Below, piece by piece: positions 41,187 to 47,794 of a DNA stretch of 64,000 nucleotides. Both the position numbers and the translations under genes were made by a program. The notes under the pieces are model-generated. The model was given only the letters and a program-made list of their open reading frames with translations. It ran no database searches and was not told the origin of the DNA. The stretch covers positions 124,001 to 188,000 of the forward strand of contig CAWJFY010000007.1 of NCBI GenBank assembly GCA_963842295.1, read 5' to 3'. Position 1 is the stretch's first letter, and every line of letters begins with the position of its first letter. The stretch comes from JAJNBA01 sp963842295 (lineage in GTDB: Bacteria; Actinomycetota; UBA4738; HRBIN12).

Positions 41187-42569
41187 CTAGGCCGGTGGGT
41201 TCGTGACCGTGGCGGCGAACTCCTCCAGGTTGTCGACGTAGCGCCGTACGTCGTCGTCGGAGTGAACGAGCGACGTCGTCCAGCTCTCCCATTTCGAGCC
41301 GGGCGACTTGAAGACGCCGCGGTTCAGCTGCCAGAGCCACGCGAGCTGCGGAACGCGGTCGTCGATGTCCCACAGGTCCCGGTACTCGTGGATCGGCTCG
41401 CGCCGGAACTCGACCGAACCCTTCGCGCCGAGGAGCTTCACGTTCGCCGGCAGACCATGCTTCGCGCAGACCTCGTCGCAGCTCGCGAGGATCGCGTTCA
41501 ACTCGTCGAACCGAGCGTAGGCGTCGGGCGTGAGCACGTCGAGGAGGTTCGCCTTCGCCGCGGCCATCGTGAGCGGGTTCCCGTTGAAGGTCCCCTGCTG
41601 GTCGAGCTCGCCACGGATCACCATGCCCATCGCGTCCTCGGTGCCGCCGATCGCCCCGCAGGGGAGGCCGGCGCCGAGTGCCTTCGCCAGACAGACCAGG
41701 TCGGGCACGACCCCGAAGGCCTCGACCGCACCCCCCCACGCCAGCGTGAACCCGGTCTTCACCTCGTCGAAGACGAAGAGCGCCCCGTCGGCGTGACAGA
41801 GCTCCTTCAGGCCGGCCAGGTAGCCAGGATCCGGGAGCACGAGCCCACAGTTCGTCATCGCCGGCTCGACGATCATGCAAGCGAACTCGCCGGCGTGCTC
41901 GGAGAACGTCTGCTTCGCGGCCTCGAGATCGTTGAACGGCACGTTCACCACGAGGTTCACGAACTCCTGCGGGAGGCCGAGGGTCTGGGGCACGGCGACC
42001 GGACGGTCGCGCCGGCCCGCCTTCTCCTCGTCGGGGAACACGCTCACCATCAGCGAGTCGTGATGACCGTGGTAGGTGCCCTCGATCTTCAGGATCTTCT
42101 TCCGTCCCGTGTGGGCCCTGGAGATCCGGCAGGCGTCGAGCGTTGCCTCGGTCCCGGAGTTACCGAACCGCCACTGCGGGAGGCGGTAGCGCTCGGCCAG
42201 GTTCTCGGCGACCGGCAGCGCATCTTCCGTCGGCTGCGCGAAATGCGTGCCGAGCTCGACCCGCCGCTGCACGGCCTCGACGACCTTCGGATGCGCGTGG
42301 CCCATCACCATCACGCCGTAGCCGTTGTGAAGATCGACGTACTCGTTGTCGTCGATGTCCCACACGTGCGACCCCGCTCCGCGGCGCACGTAGATCGGAT
42401 GCGGCGGCCACGATTGCCAGGACGAGGACACGCCGCCGGGGAGGAAGCGCTTCGCCTCTTCTCGGTAGGAGAGCGATCGCGCGTGGCGGCGATCGAGCGC
42501 CTCGCTCTCGCTCTTCGTCAGCTCTTCGACCCATTCGAGGTCGATCTCGACGGTTTCCCTCGTCGCCAT
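41187..42569 (-). CDS. Class III aminotransferase, glutamate-1-semialdehyde aminomutase-like (paralogue 1)
   Basis: A 460-residue PLP enzyme of the HemL-like branch. Signatures: FLPGGVSSSWQSWPPHPIYV near the N-terminus, GTEATLDACRISRAHTGR, HGHHDSLMVS, FDEVKTGFTLAWGG and the probable PLP lysine in CLAKALGAGLPCGAIGG. The extended N-terminus and active-site context differ from the true HemL, so a heme role is uncertain; close relatives use amino acids or beta-amino acid substrates. A paralogue of similar length is encoded at 45028-46422. Confidence 0.85.
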   Translation of the reverse strand: MATRETVEIDLEWVEELTKSESEALDRRHARSLSYREEAKRFLPGGVSSSWQSWPPHPIYVRRGAGSHVWDIDDNEYVDLHNGYGVMVMGHAHPKVVEAVQRRVELGTHFAQPTEDALPVAENLAERYRLPQWRFGNSGTEATLDACRISRAHTGRKKILKIEGTYHGHHDSLMVSVFPDEEKAGRRDRPVAVPQTLGLPQEFVNLVVNVPFNDLEAAKQTFSEHAGEFACMIVEPAMTNCGLVLPDPGYLAGLKELCHADGALFVFDEVKTGFTLAWGGAVEAFGVVPDLVCLAKALGAGLPCGAIGGTEDAMGMVIRGELDQQGTFNGNPLTMAAAKANLLDVLTPDAYARFDELNAILASCDEVCAKHGLPANVKLLGAKGSVEFRREPIHEYRDLWDIDDRVPQLAWLWQLNRGVFKSPGSKWESWTTSLVHSDDDVRRYVDNLEEFAATVTNPPA

Positions 42570-42703
42570 CGGCTCCTCCCGATCCCGTGGCCCGGTCCCT
42601 GGCTGCTCAGTGTAGGGCCGGTCGCTCGCGCTCGGCGGCGCCGAGCGGCTGTCGAGGATCTGGCCGATCGCCGGATGGCGGGCAGAGGGAAGGCCCCGGT
42701 ATC

Positions 42704-42799
42704 ATGAGCAGGAAACCGCTTGCGAGAGAACCCTGGGCGGTGTCGAGCATCCGCCGGGAGCGATGCTTCTCGGTTGGCATCGACACCGGGAGACCATGA
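42704..42799 (+). CDS. Possible 31-residue leader peptide
   Basis: An ATG at 42704 opens a 31-codon frame (MSRKPLAREPWAVSSIRRER, then CFSVGIDTGRP) whose stop overlaps the ATG of the next gene at 42796 (ATGA). A GGGAAGG lies about 14 bases upstream. Coupled translation is possible, but composition alone cannot show that it is expressed. Confidence 0.3.
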   Translation: MSRKPLAREPWAVSSIRRERCFSVGIDTGRP

Positions 42800-43803
42800 A
42801 AGACCGAAAAGTCGTCGAAAAGCCGAAGAACGTCCTTCCCGGTGTTCCGCCCGGGCGATACGGGACGCCCACGACGCCGGGTGTGTCATCGGGTCGCGAG
42901 ACGTCGAGATTCCAGCGACGGCTCGCGCGGCGCCTCGATCGCCTCGCCCGTCGGATGCAGCGCCGGCGGGAGCGTCTCGCCGTTCGCTCCGAGCGGCTCA
43001 CCCCTGGAGGCGAAAGCAGTCGCAGGGGGCTGACCTTCCGCCTCCGGCGCCGGTGGTTCCTTCTCATCGACCGGGTCGAGCTGTTGATCGAACTCCTGCA
43101 GGTCCGTTGGTATCGCCGCGTCGCACACATGGCGGATGTCTGGACTCGGCGAGACCAGAGTCGAGCGTCACGTCGCGGTGCGCTGGTGGCCGCGGGCATC
43201 TCGGTCGCCCTCGCCGTCACGGCGATCGTCGTGCTCCCTCTCGGAAGCCCCGACAGGGATGTGCCTCGACCGGAAGCCTCGCCCACTGACCCCTCGCCCA
43301 ACCCCCAGCCCACCCCCGAACCCAGCGGCGACCCGGAGCTGTTCCCATCCGAGCCTCCATCCCTGGATCTCTCGATCTACACGAACGAGCAGGCGGGCTA
43401 TCTCTTCCGCTATCCAGGCGATTGGGATGTAGCCAGATCTCCGACGGCGACGGTCCTCTCGGATCCCGCTGGTCAGGTCGTGATCTCGTTCGACAACGCC
43501 CCGTTCGGATCGCTCCAGGAGGCTTCCGACCGGGTCGTGGAAGAGCTCACCAACGCCTACGTCGGTTCCGAGATCATCGCGACGGACACCGGCCAAACAC
43601 CGCAGGGATATCCATCGATCGTCGTGGGCGGTACCGCGACGGATGGGAGCGGCGTGAGTGTCCGCTTCCTCGTCGTGACGATCGAAGGCCCGAACGCGAA
43701 CAACCGTGCCCTCTCGATCAGGTTCCCTGCCGACACGGATCCGGACGACCTGGGTGCGGTCCTCGCGGTCGTCGGCTCGTTCAGGTTGGATCCCACGGCC
43801 TAG
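42796..43803 (+). CDS. Membrane-anchored protein with extracellular PsbP-like domain
   Basis: The 335-residue protein has a cytoplasmic Arg-rich part (residues 37-125), one membrane segment (about 129-149), a Pro/Glu linker (157-187; PSPNPQPTPEPSGDPE) and an extracellular alpha/beta domain from about 190 (YTNEQAGYLFRYPGDW, FDNAPFGSLQEASDRVV). The YxFxYPxxW pattern is the PsbP-like/DUF fold often found in actinobacterial lipoproteins. The start 42796 has a nearby GGGAGA; an upstream ATG at 42763 also has one. It may sense or bind something at the wall. Confidence 0.65.
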   Translation: MKDRKVVEKPKNVLPGVPPGRYGTPTTPGVSSGRETSRFQRRLARRLDRLARRMQRRRERLAVRSERLTPGGESSRRGLTFRLRRRWFLLIDRVELLIELLQVRWYRRVAHMADVWTRRDQSRASRRGALVAAGISVALAVTAIVVLPLGSPDRDVPRPEASPTDPSPNPQPTPEPSGDPELFPSEPPSLDLSIYTNEQAGYLFRYPGDWDVARSPTATVLSDPAGQVVISFDNAPFGSLQEASDRVVEELTNAYVGSEIIATDTGQTPQGYPSIVVGGTATDGSGVSVRFLVVTIEGPNANNRALSIRFPADTDPDDLGAVLAVVGSFRLDPTA

Positions 43804-43944
43804 CACGCCCCCTCGAACTCCCGCGCGAGAGCGCTCCGGATCAGAGGCGGAAGGGGTATTCGGCCTACGACGTTTGGGTTAGGATCGCCGTCATCAGGGT
43901 AAAGGCGCATGAAGGGGCAATGTCGAGTGGGTCGGGAGGACGGC

Positions 43945-45036
43945 ATGACGAGGACATCGAACCGAGCCCAGCGAATCACCTTGATGTGCGTGGTCACAGC
44001 AGTCGTAGCGCTGGGATGGTCACCACTGCAAGCTTTGGCAGATGACGGTGCGATGGGAGCGCTCGGTTCAACCGTGAGTGGCACCACTGATCAGGTCGCC
44101 GACGCAGTCACCGCTGCCTCCGACCCTGTTGGCGCCGTCTCAACCGCGGCATCAGGCACCGTCGAGGCCGTCTCGGACGCGGCATCAGGCACGGTCGAAC
44201 CCGTCGCAGCCACGATCCCTGACCCGATCGCCGCCGCCTCGAACACCGTGGGCAACGTCGCTGGCGCCGCGTCCAACACCGTGGGCAACGTCACGAACGC
44301 CGCCTCCAACACCGTGGGCAACGTCACGAACGCCGCCTCCAACACCGTGGGCAACGTCACGAACGCCGCCTCCAACACCGTGGGCAACGTCACGAACGCC
44401 GCCTCCAGCACCGTGGGCAACGTCACGAACGCCGCCTCCAACACCGTGGGCAACGTCACGAACGCCGCCTCCAACACCGTGGGCAACGTCACGGGCGCCG
44501 CATCCAACACCGTGGGCAACGTCACGGGCGCCGCTTCCAACACCGTGGGCAGCGTCTCGAATGCAGTCGGCGGTGCCACCTCGGCGGTCGGAAGCGCGGC
44601 TGGCAACGTCGCGTCCGGCGCGCTGGAGAGCGTGGGTGCGACGAACGAGACATCGACCGCGACTGGTTCCACGTCGCCTCCCCTCTCGTCTCAGCAGGCG
44701 GCTTCGGATCGGCGATCGTCGGGAGCGACGCGTGCGAGCATCCACGACGACCTCGTCTTGCTCGCGGAGAGGGGCCGCGCGACGGCCGCGCTCGGTGACG
44801 ACGGGTCTGGGTCATGCGTGTCAACGTTCGGCACTGTGTGCGTCACCACGACGGCGGGAGATGCGCCTGGCTCATGGGAAGGCTCAGTGGCAGCCGTCCT
44901 GCAGAAGCTCCTGGCCTTGACCGGTTCGGGTCTCCTGACCTGGGTCGCGGCGTCGTGCATCTTGACCGTCATGGGTGCGCTGGCCCTCCACGAAACGAGG
45001 AGACGCTCCGGGGAATACCCCCTCAGGTCATCCTGA
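43945..45036 (+). CDS. Secreted repeat protein with LAxTG wall-sorting signal
   Basis: A 363-residue surface protein. A GGGAGGA ribosome site precedes the ATG at 43945. The signal peptide ends near A32 (LQALA/DDG). A low-complexity Ala/Ser/Thr/Val region follows, with ten 11-residue units of the form AASNTVGNVTN at residues 97-206. A Ser-rich linker and a small region with two cysteines (SCVSTFGTVCVTT) precede the C-terminal LALTG (323-327), a hydrophobic segment (328-350) and RRR. This LAxTG-hydrophobic-positive order is the class E sortase signal. The protein is probably covalently linked to the wall; no sortase gene is in the window. Confidence 0.8.
   Translation: MTRTSNRAQRITLMCVVTAVVALGWSPLQALADDGAMGALGSTVSGTTDQVADAVTAASDPVGAVSTAASGTVEAVSDAASGTVEPVAATIPDPIAAASNTVGNVAGAASNTVGNVTNAASNTVGNVTNAASNTVGNVTNAASNTVGNVTNAASSTVGNVTNAASNTVGNVTNAASNTVGNVTGAASNTVGNVTGAASNTVGSVSNAVGGATSAVGSAAGNVASGALESVGATNETSTATGSTSPPLSSQQAASDRRSSGATRASIHDDLVLLAERGRATAALGDDGSGSCVSTFGTVCVTTTAGDAPGSWEGSVAAVLQKLLALTGSGLLTWVAASCILTVMGALALHETRRRSGEYPLRSS
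44233..44562 (+). repeat. Ten tandem 33-bp coding repeats
   Basis: Ten in-frame units of 33 bp encode AASNTVGNVTN variants. Units 2-5 and 7 are identical at the protein level and almost identical at DNA level, which implies recent expansion or unit exchange; the outer units (first, ninth, tenth) have drifted. Copy number may vary between strains, and short-read assemblies may collapse it. Confidence 0.95.
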
Positions 45037-46422
45037 GTGTCCTGAGGCAGCTGCAGCGAACGCCTCGAAGTTATCGAGGTAGCGCCGGACGTCCTCGTCC
45101 GAGTGCACGACCGAGAGCGTCCACGTCTCCATCTTGGCCCACGGCGACTTGAATACGCCGCGGTTCTGCTGCATCAGCCACGCCAGGTACGTGATCCGCT
45201 CGTCGATGCCGATCGTGTCGCGGTACTCGTGCACCTCCGTCGCCGAATACGTGACCGAACCTTTCGCGCCGATCCCCGTGACGTAGGCGGGCAGCCGGTA
45301 GCGGTCGATGATCGGCCGGATGCCGTCCTTCAGCGCCCGATCGATCGCCCGCAGGCGTTCGTACGCATCGGGCGTAAGGACCTCGAGCAACGTCGCCCGC
45401 GCGGCGGCCATCGTGAGCGGGTTCCCGTTGAACGTCCCCGCGATGTCGTGATCGCCACGGAGCACCGGACCGAAGAGCTCCTTGGTGGCGCCGATCGCGC
45501 CGCACGGGACGCCGCCGCCGAACGCCTTCGCCAACGTCACGATGTCGGGCTGCACGCCGAATGCCTCGACGGCACCTCCCCACGCGATCGTCGCGCCGGT
45601 CTTGACCTCGTCGAAGGCGAGGTATGCGCCGTGACGGTGGCAAAGGTCGAGCAGGCCCTGGAGGTAGCCCGGCTGCGGCAGGACGACCCCGCAGTTCATC
45701 ATCGCGGGCTCGACGATCATGCCGGCGACTCGCCCTTCGTTCTCGGCGAAGGCCCGCTCCGCCTCGGCGAGGTCGTTGAACGGCACCACGCGGACGAGGT
45801 CGGCGAACGCCTGTGGGATCCCCATCGCCTGCGGGACCGTGACCGGGTGCTCGCGCGGACCGATCAGCTCCGGATCCGGGCCGACGGAGAACATCAGAGA
45901 ATCGTGGTGACCGTGGTACGTCCCCTCGATCTTCACGATCAGGTCCCGGCCCGTGTTCGCGCGCATCAGGCGGACGGCCTCGAGCGTCGCCTCGGTACCG
46001 GAGTTGCAGAACCGCCACAGCGGGAGACCGAAGCGCTCGGCGACGTTCTCCCCGATCTCGTGGAGCTGCGCCGTGGGCTGCGCGAAATGGGTGCCGAGGC
46101 GCGCGCGCTTCTCGATCGCCTCCACGACCTTCGGGTGCGCGTGCCCGATCACCATCGCGCCGTAGCCGAGGTGGTAGTCGACGTACTCGTTGCCGTCGAG
46201 ATCCCAGATGTGGCTGCCCTCGCCACGGTCGATGAAGATCGCGTGCGGCGGCGACGCCTGCCAGGACGAGGCCACGCCTCCCGCGACGTGCGTCGCGGCC
46301 ACGTCCCGATACTCGATCGAAGCCCGATGCTTCGGTTCGAGCGTCGCCTCTTCGTCGGCGATGAGACGGTCGACGAGGTCGAGGTCGAACTCGATCGTTT
46401 CTCTGACAGCCAGCTGGTCCAC
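45028..46422 (-). CDS. Class III aminotransferase, glutamate-1-semialdehyde aminomutase-like (paralogue 2)
   Basis: A 464-residue paralogue of the enzyme at 41187-42569 with the same motif set: THVAGGVASSWQASPPHAIF, NSGTEATLEAVRLMRANTG, HGHHDSLMFS, FDEVKTGATIAWGG and the PLP lysine in LAKAFGGGVPCGAIG. The GTG at 46422 is favoured because the longer TTG version at 46449 would start inside a palindromic operator. Its 3' end overlaps the tail of the repeat-protein gene by 9 bp. Substrate unknown. Confidence 0.85.
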   Translation of the reverse strand: MDQLAVRETIEFDLDLVDRLIADEEATLEPKHRASIEYRDVAATHVAGGVASSWQASPPHAIFIDRGEGSHIWDLDGNEYVDYHLGYGAMVIGHAHPKVVEAIEKRARLGTHFAQPTAQLHEIGENVAERFGLPLWRFCNSGTEATLEAVRLMRANTGRDLIVKIEGTYHGHHDSLMFSVGPDPELIGPREHPVTVPQAMGIPQAFADLVRVVPFNDLAEAERAFAENEGRVAGMIVEPAMMNCGVVLPQPGYLQGLLDLCHRHGAYLAFDEVKTGATIAWGGAVEAFGVQPDIVTLAKAFGGGVPCGAIGATKELFGPVLRGDHDIAGTFNGNPLTMAAARATLLEVLTPDAYERLRAIDRALKDGIRPIIDRYRLPAYVTGIGAKGSVTYSATEVHEYRDTIGIDERITYLAWLMQQNRGVFKSPWAKMETWTLSVVHSDEDVRRYLDNFEAFAAAASGHSG

Positions 46423-46432
46423 CCCCTGTCCG

Positions 46433-46450
46433 ATTGAACGGCCGTTCAAT
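46433..46450. promoter_or_regulatory. Perfect 18-bp palindrome, candidate TetR-type operator
   Basis: ATTGAACGGCCGTTCAAT is its own reverse complement and lies 10 bp upstream of the GTG of paralogue 2. TGAACG-CGTTCA half-sites are typical of TetR-family operators in actinobacteria. The position across the promoter suggests repression of the aminotransferase gene. No TetR gene lies in the window. Confidence 0.65.
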
Positions 46451-46516
46451 GATGCCCGAGGGGGAGGGTACAGGGCAACCCCGGATGCGCGTTCGGGTAC
46501 CCTTGCTCTCGCACGT

Positions 46517-46591
46517 GGTGGCCGTAGCTCAAGTGGTTAGAGCGCCAGGTTGTGGTCCTGGAGGCTGGGGGTTCAAGTCCCCTCGGTCACC
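46517..46591 (+). tRNA. tRNA-His(GTG)
   Basis: Acceptor GTGGCCG/CGGTCAC with the extra 5' G-1 at 46517 and discriminator C, D-arm GCTC/GAGC, anticodon stem CCAGG/CCTGG with loop TTGTGGT (anticodon GTG), T-arm TGGGG-TTCAAGT-CCCCT. G-1 is a hallmark of tRNA-His. Confidence 0.95.
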
Positions 46592-46603
46592 CTGAGGAAC
46601 AGC

Positions 46604-46635
46604 TGCGGCCGCGGCCCCTTCGGGCCGCGGCCGCA
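46604..46635 (+). terminator. Intrinsic terminator hairpin after tRNA-His
   Basis: A perfect 14-bp stem (TGCGGCCGCGGCCC with GGGCCGCGGCCGCA) closed by the loop CTTC. No T-tract follows, but the stability and position 12 bp after the tRNA support termination. It can act on both strands and also ends the small membrane protein genes. Confidence 0.8.
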
Positions 46636-46660
46636 ACTCGTCACCGTTCGGATCGCGCCG

Positions 46661-46861
46661 CTAGTCCAGCAGGCTGACCCCGCCGGGGCCGACCAGCAGC
46701 CCGGCGATGATCAGTACGATGCCCCAGATGACCTGGCCTCGCACGATCCCGACGATGCCCGCGATCACGAGGACCGCGGCGATGATCCAGAGGATCGTGT
46801 CGGTGGTTCTTTCGTTGGCCTGCGCAAGCACCGCATAGGTGGTCGAGAGGGTCGCCAGCAT
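46661..46861 (-). CDS. GPGG-motif small membrane protein
   Basis: A 66-residue protein with two hydrophobic segments (TILWIIAAVLVIAGIVGIV and VIWGIVLIIAGLLVG) and the C-terminal GPGGVSLLD. The motif matches a known family of small actinobacterial membrane proteins of unknown role. A ribosome-like AAGGAGAAAAGGG precedes the ATG. It lies downstream of another small membrane protein gene. Confidence 0.8.
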   Translation of the reverse strand: MLATLSTTYAVLAQANERTTDTILWIIAAVLVIAGIVGIVRGQVIWGIVLIIAGLLVGPGGVSLLD

Positions 46862-46887
46862 CCCTTTTCTCCTTATTTCAGTCGGAT

Positions 46888-47061
46888 TCAGTCGGTCAGT
46901 GCCGGGATCAGGTACAGGGCGAGGAACACCAAGATCGCGATGACGATCGCGACGATCGCCACGTACTTGATGGCCGCGTAGCCGACGAGGCCGCTTCCGC
47001 CCTCGGGGTCGCGGACCGGGGTGGTCTCCTCGTGGTGGTGAGGCTCTGGCGTCATGCTCAT
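46888..47061 (-). CDS. Small single-pass membrane protein
   Basis: A 57-residue protein with a His/Glu-rich N-terminus (EPHHHEETTPVRDPEGG) and one C-terminal membrane segment (YVAIVAIVIAILVFLALYLI). AAGGAGG lies 8 bases before the ATG at 47061, which fixes the start. The histidines might bind metal. It is 26 bp upstream of the GPGG protein gene and is probably co-transcribed with it. Function unknown. Confidence 0.7.
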   Translation of the reverse strand: MSMTPEPHHHEETTPVRDPEGGSGLVGYAAIKYVAIVAIVIAILVFLALYLIPALTD

Positions 47062-47196
47062 GTGAACGCCTCCTTCTGTTCGAGCCGCCTCCATGACGGC
47101 ATCAGCGTTCAGTCGCCGGACATATCCCCAGTTCGCGGTGCCAGCAAACATCGCCGGGAACACCTTGTGAGCGACCGCCGGTTGCTAGACTGCGCC

Positions 47197-47273
47197 GGGC
47201 CTCTAGCTCAATCTGGCAGAGCAACGGACTCTTAATCCGCAGGTTCGGGGTTCGAGTCCCCGGGGGCCCACCA
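47197..47273 (+). tRNA. tRNA-Lys(CTT)
   Basis: Acceptor GGGCCTC/GGGGCCC (one G-T pair) with discriminator A, D-arm GCTC/GAGC, anticodon stem CGGAC/ATCCG region with loop CTCTTAA (anticodon CTT), T-arm CGGGG-TTCGAGT-CCCCG. CCA is encoded at 47271-47273. A TTGCTAGACT motif at 47182-47191 resembles an extended -10 box. Confidence 0.95.
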
Positions 47274-47383
47274 TCGAAGCCGCATCGCGAACGCGCTGCG
47301 ACGTCGGGGGTCGCTGCTACCACGGGCGTCCGGGCATGGCGATCGCATCCCGATTCCCTGCGCCGCCTGTCGAAGGAGCCTCG

Positions 47384-47794
47384 ATGCCGAACGACCCGGT
47401 CGACACCCTGCACGAGGTCACCGAGGTTGCGGTCATCCGGCATCCGGACTTGGGAGTCCTGCTGCTGCACTCAGCCGATCGTCGATGGCACTTCCCCGAC
47501 TGCACCGTCCGCGTCGGTGAGCCGTGGGACGAGAGCCTGAGTCGTGCCGTGCGGTCGGCGACGGGCATCATGGATCTGACCATCGGTCCGGTCATGCTGA
47601 TCCAGAGCTTCGGCCCGGGCGAGGTGGATGAACGCCCGCAGTTCGGCCTCTTCTTCCTCTGCACCACCCGCATGCCGGACGCGACCGGCGCGCATCGATG
47701 GGTGCAAGATGCGGCCGACTTGGACGGGGTTGATCTGTTTCATCCGTTGGTTGCCGACCTCATCGGGCGGGCCTTGGACGATCCGGTCCGGTGA
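47384..47794 (+). CDS. NUDIX-fold-like protein with degenerate catalytic box
   Basis: A 136-residue protein. GAAGGAG 5 bases before the ATG at 47384 marks the start. The strand order HEVTEVAVIRHPDLGVLLL, RRWHFPDCTVRVGEPW and the later FGLFFLCTTR resemble NUDIX hydrolases. The catalytic box, however, reads VGEPWDESLSRAVRSATGI with none of the usual REUxEE glutamates in place, so it is probably non-catalytic or a binding domain. Its 3' end overlaps the cyclase gene by 35 bp in convergent orientation. Confidence 0.55.
   Translation: MPNDPVDTLHEVTEVAVIRHPDLGVLLLHSADRRWHFPDCTVRVGEPWDESLSRAVRSATGIMDLTIGPVMLIQSFGPGEVDERPQFGLFFLCTTRMPDATGAHRWVQDAADLDGVDLFHPLVADLIGRALDDPVR

Noticed and set aside
41187..42569. 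Naming the gene hemL
   Set aside because: The PLP-lysine surroundings and the N-terminus differ from typical HemL and there is a paralogue, so a heme-biosynthesis name would overstate the evidence.
44233..44562. CRISPR array
   Set aside because: The 33-bp units are contiguous, in frame and lack unique spacers; no cas genes are present in the window.
44091..44672. Antisense open frames over the repeat region
   Set aside because: Tandem 33-bp repeats keep several frames open; only the plus frame has a signal peptide, ribosome site and sorting signal.
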